Assembly (NCBI GenBank): GCA_021789795.1
Contig: JAJYJA010000033.1
Coordinates: forward strand, 1 to 18,111
Direction: 5' to 3'
Length of the DNA: 18,111 nt
Source: Deltaproteobacteria bacterium
GTDB lineage: Bacteria; Desulfobacterota; Desulfobulbia; Desulfobulbales; VMSU01
Shown in pieces: positions 7,447 through 13,838 of the stretch. The stretch's first letter is position 1, and every line of letters starts with the position of its first letter. A model generated the notes under the pieces. It saw only the letters and a program-made list of their open reading frames with translations, was not told the DNA's origin and ran no database searches. The position numbers were made by a program, and so were the translations under genes.

Positions 7447-7460
7447 TCCCACCGTCCGGT

Positions 7461-7490
7461 TTTCCGGAAAATCGTTCGGCTTTCCGGAAA
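7461..7490 (+). promoter_or_regulatory. Pair of identical palindromes spaced 20 bp apart
   Basis: The perfect palindrome TTTCCGGAAA occurs at 7461-7470 and again at 7481-7490, centre to centre exactly 20 bp (about two helical turns). Flanking bases are also partly repeated (CGG before each copy). The copies could bind a dimeric regulator cooperatively. The two copies can also pair into an 11-bp hairpin, but neither strand has a T-run beside it, so a classical terminator is less likely. Confidence 0.45.
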
Positions 7491-7536
7491 AAATCCGTCT
7501 GCCCCCAACCGCCCCGATTGTTATCATATTGAATTA

Positions 7537-7556
7537 ACGATTAAAATCATAATCGT
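7537..7556 (+). promoter_or_regulatory. Inverted repeat, candidate enhancer site upstream of the sigma-54 promoter
   Basis: ACGATTA (7537-7543) and TAATCGT (7550-7556) are perfect inverted arms with a 6-bp spacer, inside a very AT-rich stretch. It lies about 15 bp upstream of the -24 element. This layout fits the binding site of an NtrC-type activator, though closer to the promoter than many enhancers. Confidence 0.45.
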
Positions 7557-7571
7557 AAAATTATCTCCTTG

Positions 7572-7587
7572 TGGCATACGTCTTGCT
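7572..7587 (+). promoter_or_regulatory. Sigma-54 (-24/-12) promoter of the PEP-CTERM gene
   Basis: TGGCAT (7572-7577), five bases, then TTGCT (7583-7587) matches the sigma-54 consensus TGGCAC-N5-TTGCW, with the invariant GG and GC dinucleotides correctly spaced ten bases apart. Transcription would start near 7598, about 40 nt before ATG 7638. Sigma-54 control with a dedicated NtrC-type regulator (PrsR) is known for PEP-CTERM/exosortase systems. Confidence 0.8.
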
Positions 7588-7637
7588 TAATGGTTGAGTA
7601 AAACTATTTCATCAAACCTTAAGCCAAGGCTACCCAC

Positions 7638-8396
7638 ATGAAAAAAATCCTGCCTGCCTCGACCGTGCTGGGGCTGCTCATCCTTGCCCATCAGGCCGGA
7701 GCCACCCCGATCACCATCATGGACACTTACATCGGCGGCACCCCGACCCACAGTTGGGCCAACACCGACTCCCTGGGCGGCGCCGACTTCAACGTCACCA
7801 AGATGACGGTGGACTTCACCGGCGGCCTGATGACCGTGGACATCTACGCGCAGCAATACTTCGGCAAGCTCCTGCCCTACGAGAACACCCTGCTCGGCGA
7901 CCTGTTCATCAGCACCAACGGCATCAAGCCCTATCCCCAGGGGGATTCCCGGCTGTCCACCCAGGCCAACGGCGGGGGCTGGGAGTGGGTCGCGGCCCTG
8001 GACCACCACGGCGAGCACAACGAACATGCAGGCGCCGTCGGACTGTACCAGGTGAATCCCAACCTGATCAAGGAATCCAACCTAAACGGCCTGGACCCTA
8101 ACCACTGGGTGTACCGCGCCGGCCAGGCCTGGAGCTACAACACCAGCGGACAAACCGCCGCCCTCACCGGTACCTGGCAACGGGATAACTCCATGCTGAG
8201 CATCGCCTTCAACCTGCCTTCCTCCTGGCGAGGGGACGAGCTTGGTTTTCACTGGGGGATGAGCTGCGGCAACGACGTGATCGAGGGCCAGGTACCCGCC
8301 CCGCCGGTGCCGGAACCGCAGACCCTGCTCCTCATGGGCACCGGCCTGGCGGGACTGGCCTCGCTGGCCCGGCGGCGTGGACGTTCGGAGGGCTGA
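7638..8396 (+). CDS. Secreted PEP-CTERM sorting-domain protein
   Basis: This exported protein of 252 residues has a Sec signal peptide (residues 1-22, MKKILPASTVLGLLILAHQ then AGA, predicted cleavage before TP). The C-terminal tail carries the exosortase signal: VPEP at 224-227, a short hydrophobic segment (LLLMGTGLAGLASL) and a final Arg cluster (ARRRGR). Such proteins are taken to the envelope and processed by an exosortase (EpsH/XrtA type). They are usually linked to exopolysaccharide or floc formation. The mature region is rich in Gly, Asn, Trp and Thr and includes FHWGMSCGNDVIEG just before the tail, as seen in other PEP-CTERM proteins. The enzymatic role is unknown. AAGG lies eight bases before ATG 7638. 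The gene stands alone behind its own sigma-54 promoter. No exosortase gene is in the window. Confidence 0.92.
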   Translation: MKKILPASTVLGLLILAHQAGATPITIMDTYIGGTPTHSWANTDSLGGADFNVTKMTVDFTGGLMTVDIYAQQYFGKLLPYENTLLGDLFISTNGIKPYPQGDSRLSTQANGGGWEWVAALDHHGEHNEHAGAVGLYQVNPNLIKESNLNGLDPNHWVYRAGQAWSYNTSGQTAALTGTWQRDNSMLSIAFNLPSSWRGDELGFHWGMSCGNDVIEGQVPAPPVPEPQTLLLMGTGLAGLASLARRRGRSEG

Positions 8397-8404
8397 AGGA
8401 AGGG

Positions 8405-8422
8405 CCGGGGCTCACACCCCGG
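8405..8422. terminator. GC-rich hairpin between convergent PEP-CTERM and dut genes
   Basis: CCGGGG (8405-8410) and CCCCGG (8417-8422) form a 6-bp stem with a 6-nt loop that overlaps the dut stop codon. It sits between two convergent genes only 15 bp apart and could end or protect transcripts from both sides. Neither side has a T-run, so intrinsic termination is uncertain. Confidence 0.35.
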
Positions 8423-8885
8423 TATGCCCGAAGCCGCCGCCCTGCCGCTGGCTGTCCGGCAGGGCGGCAACCACACAAATGACCGCCCGGCAGACCGGGG
8501 CCAGGACGAGCTGGGCGATCCTATCCCCCCGGTTCACGGTGTAGGGGGCGGCGCCCAGGTTGATCAGGCCCACCTTCACCTCGCCCCGGTAATCGGCGTC
8601 GATGGTGCCGGGGGCGTTGACCACCGTCACCCCGTGTTTTACCGCCAGCCCGCTGCGGGGCCGGACTTGCAGCTCGTAGCCAGGACTTAGGGCCACCGCG
8701 AAGCCGGTCGGCACCAGACAAATGCCGCCCGGCGGGATCACCAGCGGCGCCACCACCGCCGCCTGCACGTCCATCCCCGCCGCCTGCTCGGAATGATAGG
8801 CCGGCAAGTCGAGATCCGGGCAATCGTTCAGCCAGCGAAGCAACACCGGCACCCCTACGCCAGGCTCACCGAGCAATTCAGTCAT
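8412..8885 (-). CDS. dut: dUTP diphosphatase (dUTPase)
   Basis: This enzyme hydrolyses dUTP to dUMP and pyrophosphate in the cytoplasm, keeping uracil out of DNA and supplying thymidylate synthesis. It has 157 residues, typical of the homotrimeric family. All five motifs are visible in order: AGMD (36-39), PRSGLA (76-81), GTIDADYRG with catalytic Asp96, RGDRIAQLVLAP (119-130), and the C-terminal phosphate-binding tail RQGGGFGHTG. The tail has Gln where Gly usually follows Arg. I chose ATG 8885, which has GGGGAC just upstream and overlaps the stop of the M16 peptidase gene by 8 bp (ATGACTGA). GTG 8897 would add four residues. The overlap implies translational coupling. The gene ends convergently with the PEP-CTERM gene. 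Confidence 0.96.
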   Translation of the reverse strand: MTELLGEPGVGVPVLLRWLNDCPDLDLPAYHSEQAAGMDVQAAVVAPLVIPPGGICLVPTGFAVALSPGYELQVRPRSGLAVKHGVTVVNAPGTIDADYRGEVKVGLINLGAAPYTVNRGDRIAQLVLAPVCRAVICVVAALPDSQRQGGGFGHTGV

Positions 8886-10158
8886 CTTCGTCCCCACTCA
8901 ACAGCCCCTCGTCCGGCTGGCAATCGTCCTTACGCACCGGCCCCAGGATCACCCCGGTCAGGGGCGCGGCAAACAACGAGGCCGCCAACTCGCCCACCTC
9001 CTCCGTCCGCACCCGCTCCAGTCCCGCCTCCACCTCCTCCAGGGGGACATGCCGACCCAGGGTCAGCTCGTTCCTGGCCAGCCGCATCATCCTGGCCTCG
9101 GCGCTCTCCTCGGCCAGCACCACCCCCGCCTTGGCAAATTCCAGCGCCCCCCGCAGCTCGTCCTCACTGATCCCGCCCCGGCAGATCCCGGAGATCACCT
9201 CCTCGATCAAACCCCGCATCCGGGGCACCGATTCATGGCCCACCCCGGCGTAGATGCCCAGCATCCCGGCGTCGCTTAGCCCGTCGGCAAAGGAATAGAT
9301 GGAGTAGGCCAGGCCGCGTTTCTCCCGCACCTCCTGAAAGAGCCGCGAGCTCATGTTGCCGCCCAGGACGGTATTCAAAAGGGCCAGCACATAGCGGCGC
9401 TCGGTGTGGGCCGGCGGGCCGGGCACCCCGAGGAGCAGATGGGTCTGCTCCAGCCGTTTGGGATGCACCTTAATCCTGGCCGGCTGGGGAGAGGGCGTCG
9501 CTCTTGGGCGGACCGGGGGGGGAGCCGCAGCCGCCGGCACCCAGGCCGCCAGCCCGGCCAGCATGGCCACCAAGGCCCGGTGCTCGACGTTGCCCGCCGC
9601 CGAGACCACCAGCCGCGACGGCAGATAGTTCCCGGCGCGAAAGCCGTGAAGCTGGGCCGCAGTCATGCCGGCCACCGTGGAGGATTCGCCCAGCACCGGC
9701 CAGGCCAGGGGATGTCCCGCCCAGAGCATTTCGGCGAACAGGTCCTGAATGCGATCCTCCGGGGTATCCAGGGCCATGCCTATCTCCTGGAGCACCACCT
9801 GCCGCTCCCGCTCCGCCTCCTCCTCCGGGAACTGGGAGTTAAGCAGCAGATCGACCAGCAGCTCAATGAGCCGGGGCAGCTCCAGGTCGCGCACCGTGCC
9901 GTAGAGGCAGGTCTGCTCCTTGGTGGTGAAGGCGTTGGACTGGCCGCCTAGGCGGTCGAGGTCGCGGGCGATGCGGCGGGCATCCCGACTGGCGGTGCCC
10001 TTGAACAACAGGTGCTCGACAAAGTGGGCGCTACCCAGCACCTCATCGTCGCGGGAGCCGGCGTTGATCCAGAGGCCGAGCGAGGCCACCCGGGAGGGGA
10101 AGCGCTCGCTGACCAAGGTGAGGCCGTTGTCGAAAACGGTCTTGTGATAACCTGACAA
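8878..10158 (-). CDS. M16-family zinc metallopeptidase (processing-peptidase-like)
   Basis: This 426-residue protein belongs to the inverzincin (M16B) family, related to mitochondrial processing peptidase and bacterial PqqL/YmxG-type proteases. The zinc site is intact: HFVEH at 45-49 (H45, E48, H49) with the distal ligand Glu125, 76 residues later in QVVLQEIG. The supporting NAFT motif is at 75-78. The C-terminal half contains the expected second fold (LNTVLGGNMSSRLFQEVREK, GLAYSIYSF). No signal peptide is apparent, so it is probably cytoplasmic. The start must lie before His45, and no ATG or GTG is suitable, leaving TTG 10158. That codon has no clear Shine-Dalgarno and sits about 27 bases after the T-run of the pnp terminator. 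Presence between pnp and dut is common in this lineage. Substrates are unknown. Confidence 0.93.
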   Translation of the reverse strand: MSGYHKTVFDNGLTLVSERFPSRVASLGLWINAGSRDDEVLGSAHFVEHLLFKGTASRDARRIARDLDRLGGQSNAFTTKEQTCLYGTVRDLELPRLIELLVDLLLNSQFPEEEAERERQVVLQEIGMALDTPEDRIQDLFAEMLWAGHPLAWPVLGESSTVAGMTAAQLHGFRAGNYLPSRLVVSAAGNVEHRALVAMLAGLAAWVPAAAAPPPVRPRATPSPQPARIKVHPKRLEQTHLLLGVPGPPAHTERRYVLALLNTVLGGNMSSRLFQEVREKRGLAYSIYSFADGLSDAGMLGIYAGVGHESVPRMRGLIEEVISGICRGGISEDELRGALEFAKAGVVLAEESAEARMMRLARNELTLGRHVPLEEVEAGLERVRTEEVGELAASLFAAPLTGVILGPVRKDDCQPDEGLLSGDEDD

Positions 10159-10185
10159 GGCGAATTGGGGGGTAATTGGTGGGAT

Positions 10186-10238
10186 AAAAAAAATAGGGGC
10201 GGCACGCGGACGATCTTGTCGTCCGACGCCCGCCCCCC
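10186..10238 (-). terminator. Rho-independent terminator after pnp
   Basis: On the minus strand, a GC-rich stem is followed directly by an eight-T run (10193-10186). The lower stem pairs GGGGCGG with CCGCCCC and the upper stem is CGGACGA-CAAGA-TCGTCCG, separated by a small internal loop. It begins about 20 bp after the pnp stop and would separate the infB-to-pnp operon from the M16 peptidase and dut genes. It is the clearest intrinsic terminator in the window. Confidence 0.85.
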
Positions 10239-10258
10239 GCGGCTTATTGCTTAACGGC

Positions 10259-12337
10259 TCAATCCAGCAGGGCCTTGCGGCTCAGCCTGATCTTGCCGCG
10301 CTGGTCGATCTCCAGCACCTTGACCTTGATCACGTCGCCCTCCTTGACCACGTCGCTGACCTTCTCCACCCGCCGCTTCTCCAGCTCGGAGATGTGCACC
10401 AGGCCGTCCACGCCGGGCAGGATCTGGACAAAGGCGCCGAAATCGACCACCTTGACCACCGGGCCCTCGTAGATCTGGCCGATCTCGGGGTCGGCGGTGA
10501 TCCCCTGCACCCGGGCCTGCACCTGGGCCGCCACCTCGGCGTTGGGGGCGAAGATCTTGACCTCGCCGTTGTCCTCCACGTCGATCTTGACGTCGTACTC
10601 GGCGGTCAGGGACTTGATCATCTTGCCCCCGGGGCCGATCAGGTCGCGGATCTTGTCGGGGTTGATGGTCATCATCACCACCTTGGGGGCATAGACCGAG
10701 ATCTCGGGCCTAGGCGCGGCCAGGGCCTCGTGCATCTTGCCCAGGATGTGCAGCCGCCCGTCCTTGGCCTGGGCCAGGGCCTGGCTCATGATCTCCCGGG
10801 AGACCCCGTCGATCTTGATGTCCATCTGCAGGGCGGTCACCCCGCTGGCGGTGCCGGTGACCTTGAAATCCATGTCGCCCAAGTGATCCTCGTCGCCCAA
10901 GATGTCGGAGAGGACGACGATGTCCTCGCCCTCCCTGATCAGGCCCATGGCGATGCCGGACACCGGCTCCTTGATCGGCACCCCGGCGTCCATCAGGGAG
11001 AGGATGCCACCGCAGACGGTGGCCATGGAGGAGGAACCGTTTGACTCCATGACCTCGGAGACCACCCGGATGGTGTAGGGAAATTTATCGTGACCGGGCA
11101 GCGCGGCGCTGATCGCCCGGGTAGCCAGGGCGCCGTGGCCGATGTCCCGGCGGCTGGGGCCGCGCAGGGGCCGCACCTCGCCGACGCTGTAGGGCGGGAA
11201 ATTGTAGTGGAGCATGAAGGGCCGAAAGGCCATGCCGTAGAGCGACTCCACCCGCTGCTCGTCCTCGCCGCTGCCCAGGGTGGCGGAGACCATCACCTGG
11301 GTCTCGCCCCGGGTGAACAGAGCCGAGCCATGCACCCGCGGCAACACCCCGACCTCGGAGGTAATGGGCCGCACCTCGTCAAAGCGCCGGCCGTCGATCC
11401 GGGAGCGGTTGGCGACGATATGGTGGCGCATCACCGCCTTCTTTAAGCCGTACAGCAGCTCCTTGGCCTCCTTGAGCGACACCGTCTCGTCGGCGGCCAA
11501 CTCGTCCAGCACCCGCCTTTCCAGCTCGTGATAGCGGGCCGAACGCTCCTGCTTGTCGGCGGTGGCGGTCACCTGTTCCATCTCCGGCTTGGCCAGGGCG
11601 GTTATCCGGGAGAGCAGGGCCTCGTTGACCACCGGCGCCGAGACCGCCATCTTCGGCTTGCCCACCGCGCCTTGCAGCTCATCTTGCAGGTCGAGCAAGG
11701 GTTGCAGCCCGGCAAAGCCGAAGTAGATGGCGTCCAAGACCTCCTGCTCGGAGAGGTTGTCCGCCCCGCCCTCGACCATGACCACCGCCTGGCGCGAGCC
11801 GGCCACGATCAAGTCCAGACGGGAATTTTCCAACTGGCTCCGGGTGGGGTTAAGCACCAACGCCCCCTCCACCAGGCCCACCCGCACCCCGGCGATGGGG
11901 CCGTGGAAGGGGATGTCGGAGACGGCCAGGGCGGCGGAGGCGCCGACGATGGCCAGCACGTCCGGGTCGTTCTGCTGATCCATGGACAGGACGGTGGCAA
12001 TCACCTGGGTCTCGTTGCGGTAGCCGGCGGCGAACAGGGGCCGCAGGGGCCGGTCGATGAAGCGGCTGGTCAGGGTCTCCTTCTCGCTGGGACGGCCAAT
12101 CTCCCGGCGGAAAAAGCTGCCCGGGATCTTGCCCACCGAGTACAAACGCTCCTGGTACTCCACGGTGAGCGGGAAAAAATCTATATCCACCCGGGGCTCC
12201 TTCGCCGCAGTGGCGGTAACCAGCACCACCGTCTCGCCACAGGTTACCAGGGCCGAGCCGTTGGCCTGCTTGGCCAGCCGCCCGCATTCAATGGTGAGCT
12301 CCCGCCCGCCGATCTCTGTCTTAACGGTCTTAATCAT
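10259..12337 (-). CDS. pnp: Polyribonucleotide nucleotidyltransferase (PNPase)
   Basis: This trimeric 3'-to-5' phosphorolytic exoribonuclease releases nucleoside diphosphates from RNA and acts with RNase E-type degradosomes. It has 692 residues, close to the usual ~700. Two RNase PH domains are present: the first with FRREIGRPSEKETLTSR, the second with catalytic aspartates in the conserved DILGDEDHLGDMDFKV. The KH domain includes IRDLIGPGGKMIK. The C-terminal S1 domain runs from GQIYEGPVVKVVDFGAFVQ to KIRLSRKALLD. ATG 12337 is preferred because GGAG lies six bases upstream. TTG 12340 is only three bases from that site. It follows rpsO in the classic rpsO-pnp order, after a 340-bp leader with possible regulatory structure. 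It is followed by a strong terminator. Confidence 0.98.
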   Translation of the reverse strand: MIKTVKTEIGGRELTIECGRLAKQANGSALVTCGETVVLVTATAAKEPRVDIDFFPLTVEYQERLYSVGKIPGSFFRREIGRPSEKETLTSRFIDRPLRPLFAAGYRNETQVIATVLSMDQQNDPDVLAIVGASAALAVSDIPFHGPIAGVRVGLVEGALVLNPTRSQLENSRLDLIVAGSRQAVVMVEGGADNLSEQEVLDAIYFGFAGLQPLLDLQDELQGAVGKPKMAVSAPVVNEALLSRITALAKPEMEQVTATADKQERSARYHELERRVLDELAADETVSLKEAKELLYGLKKAVMRHHIVANRSRIDGRRFDEVRPITSEVGVLPRVHGSALFTRGETQVMVSATLGSGEDEQRVESLYGMAFRPFMLHYNFPPYSVGEVRPLRGPSRRDIGHGALATRAISAALPGHDKFPYTIRVVSEVMESNGSSSMATVCGGILSLMDAGVPIKEPVSGIAMGLIREGEDIVVLSDILGDEDHLGDMDFKVTGTASGVTALQMDIKIDGVSREIMSQALAQAKDGRLHILGKMHEALAAPRPEISVYAPKVVMMTINPDKIRDLIGPGGKMIKSLTAEYDVKIDVEDNGEVKIFAPNAEVAAQVQARVQGITADPEIGQIYEGPVVKVVDFGAFVQILPGVDGLVHISELEKRRVEKVSDVVKEGDVIKVKVLEIDQRGKIRLSRKALLD

Positions 12338-12363
12338 CAATTGCTCCTAAAGATGCATGAAAT

Positions 12364-12379
12364 GTGTCGTTAACGACAC
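12364..12379 (-). promoter_or_regulatory. Perfect 16-bp palindrome 26 bp upstream of pnp
   Basis: GTGTCGTTAACGACAC is a perfect palindrome. In RNA it folds as a 6-bp stem with a UUAA tetraloop, ending shortly before the pnp ribosome binding site. As DNA it could be an operator. Its location fits a leader hairpin affecting pnp mRNA processing or translation. Confidence 0.45.
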
Positions 12380-12444
12380 GAGAGATAAGGCTAAGCTAAA
12401 GCCGTCGAACCGCAACTGTTCAGCAGTGCCGTAGATGCTAGGAA

Positions 12445-12477
12445 TAGGCCTGCGATGTGTGCTAGTGCACATGCCTA
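12445..12477 (-). ncRNA. Stem-loop element within the pnp leader
   Basis: On the minus strand, TAGGC (12477-12473) pairs with GCCTA (12449-12445), enclosing an inner TGTGC-ACTA-GCACA hairpin with an unpaired stretch on the 3' side. It is a compact element of about 33 nt in the middle of the gap between rpsO and pnp. Whether it belongs to a named RNA family is unknown to me. Confidence 0.3.
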
Positions 12478-12681
12478 ATGAGGATACGGTGCTGCTGGAC
12501 AGTCACATGCCGGCGGAGGCCGAAATCCAGTTTTTCAAGAGACGCTAGACCCCAGCCCCCGCGTTTATCAAAACCATGACGCCCATGACCAGCGAGCCAA
12601 GGATTTCCAGCCCCCGACGGCAGACCACCAATCCGGGAATGCCCCGACCAGGGCCGGGCGCCCCCAACTACCGCCCACCCC

Positions 12682-12951
12682 TTACTTACGGATACCCAAG
12701 GCCTGAATAACGCCGCGATACCTTTCGACATTGATCGTTTTCAGGTAATTGAGCAGCCGCCGGCGCTGGCCGACCAGCTTGAGCAACCCCCGGCGGGAGT
12801 GATGATCCTTCTTGTGAGCCTTGAAGTGCTCGGTCAGGTAGCTGATGCGGCCAGAGAGCAGGGCAATCTGCACCTCGGGTGAGCCGGTGTCGCCCTGATG
12901 GTGACCAAACTTCTCAATAAGCTCTTTCTTCTGTTCTGCTTGCAATGTCAC
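12682..12951 (-). CDS. rpsO: 30S ribosomal protein S15
   Basis: This primary 16S rRNA-binding protein organises the central domain of the 30S subunit. It has 89 residues, exactly the standard length. The S15 signature is complete: HHQGDTGSPEVQIALL, then ISYLTEHFKAHKKDHHSRRG and LLKLVGQRRRLLNYLK, ending in the basic ALGIRK. It starts with GTG 12951, supported by GGAGGA six bases upstream (12957-12962). An alternative start is not needed. The gene lies about 75 bp after truB and ahead of pnp, the usual order. E. coli S15 represses its own translation through its leader. The short upstream region here contains TGACGTCA, a perfect 8-bp palindrome, but no obvious pseudoknot could be confirmed by eye. 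Confidence 0.98.
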   Translation of the reverse strand: MTLQAEQKKELIEKFGHHQGDTGSPEVQIALLSGRISYLTEHFKAHKKDHHSRRGLLKLVGQRRRLLNYLKTINVERYRGVIQALGIRK

Positions 12952-13026
12952 GGTGATCCTCCATTTGACGTCATGTGTTGTTTACGGATACTTAGGCATC
13001 TTTGTTAACCGGTGGCGTCCGGCTTT

Positions 13027-13806
13027 TTAAGACTCCATCGCCGGCAATCCGGCGTCCACGCAACGAGGGCTGAATCCGGGGGCGCCTCCCAGGCACGCCG
13101 TCAGCCCGTCCAGGGTGAGACACCCAGCCAGCAGGACGGCGCGGGCCGAATCCTCGTCTCCCTCGAGCAGATGGCCGGAGACGGCGGCGGCCACCGAAAA
13201 AGGGCCATTTTCAAGCCGCCTAAGTTCGGTCAGATGCGCCCCGCAGCCCAGAGCCCGTCCTATGTCGGCGGCCAGGGAGCGAATATAGGTGCCCTTGCCG
13301 CAGCGTACCCGAATACCCAGCCGCTCCCCCTTAACGAAGGTAGCGACCAGCTCCTCGATGCGCACCCGGCGGGCCTCCTTCTCGATCAGCACCCCCTGGC
13401 GGGCGTACTGATAAAGGGGCCGGCCCTGGTGCTTCAAGGCCGAAAAGGCGGGCGGGATCTGCATCCGCTCGCCCAGGAAACCGGCCAACACCGCCTGGGC
13501 CGCCGCCAGATCCAAGGCCGGCGCCGGCCGCTCGCTAATCACCAGGCCCTCCAAGTCTTGGGTGTCGGTCTCCACCCCCAAACGCAGGGTCGCCTCGTAG
13601 AGCTTATCACCCGCCATCAGTTGCGGGATCAGCCGGGTGGCGGGCCGGCCCGCGCAGACGATCAGCAGCCCGGAGGCAAACGGGTCCAGGGTGCCGGTGT
13701 GGCCGACCTTTTTGATCTTAAGCAGCCGCCGCACCCGTTGCACCATCCGAAACGAGGTGGGGCCCGCCGGCTTGTCGATCAGAAACACCCCCGCCTCAAG
13801 GCTCAT
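13027..13806 (-). CDS. truB: tRNA pseudouridine(55) synthase, short form
   Basis: This enzyme isomerises U55 in the T-loop of most tRNAs. The catalytic motif KVGHTGTLDPFASG carries Asp41. GDKLYEATLRLGVETDTQD, IPPAFSALKHQGRPLYQYAR and RCGKGTYIRSLAADIG are further TruB motifs, in order. At 259 residues it is about 50 shorter than E. coli TruB. The catalytic domain ends around residue 205, and the tail (LLAGCLTLDGLTACLGG onward) seems too short for a full PUA domain. The stop is a clean TAA and I see no sign of a frameshift into a longer tail. ATG 13806 starts about 30 bp after the phosphoesterase stop, in the same operon, with a GGGG stretch upstream as ribosome site. Confidence 0.95.
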   Translation of the reverse strand: MSLEAGVFLIDKPAGPTSFRMVQRVRRLLKIKKVGHTGTLDPFASGLLIVCAGRPATRLIPQLMAGDKLYEATLRLGVETDTQDLEGLVISERPAPALDLAAAQAVLAGFLGERMQIPPAFSALKHQGRPLYQYARQGVLIEKEARRVRIEELVATFVKGERLGIRVRCGKGTYIRSLAADIGRALGCGAHLTELRRLENGPFSVAAAVSGHLLEGDEDSARAVLLAGCLTLDGLTACLGGAPGFSPRCVDAGLPAMES

Positions 13807-13838
13807 GAGCCAAAGCCCCCGCCCGGCGATTCACGTAC

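Larger units (their letters stand above)
12338..12681 (-). other. Long rpsO-pnp intergenic region, putative structured pnp leader
   Basis: These ~340 bases have no convincing gene. A frame open through part of it also overlaps rpsO and has no recognisable product or ribosome site. On the minus strand the region contains several short stems, described separately, and ends with the pnp Shine-Dalgarno TAGGAG. I found no convincing -35/-10 pair. In enterobacteria the pnp leader is an autoregulatory target of RNase III and PNPase. A similar role here is inferred from position and length only. Confidence 0.4.

Noticed and set aside
10247..11044. Plus-strand frame antisense to pnp, rich in His, Asp and Leu
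   Set aside because: A repetitive HDLDHV-type composition is the mirror of GC-rich pnp codons. There is no ribosome site or known motif.
12462..12731. 89-codon minus-strand frame covering part of the rpsO-pnp gap
   Set aside because: Its first ~50 bases overlap the end of rpsO in another frame, it has no Shine-Dalgarno, and its residue content is Trp/Gly/Arg-rich without any family resemblance.
12970..12985. TGACGTCA palindrome ahead of rpsO as a regulator operator
   Set aside because: An 8-bp palindrome occurs often by chance, and no second copy or promoter alignment supports it.
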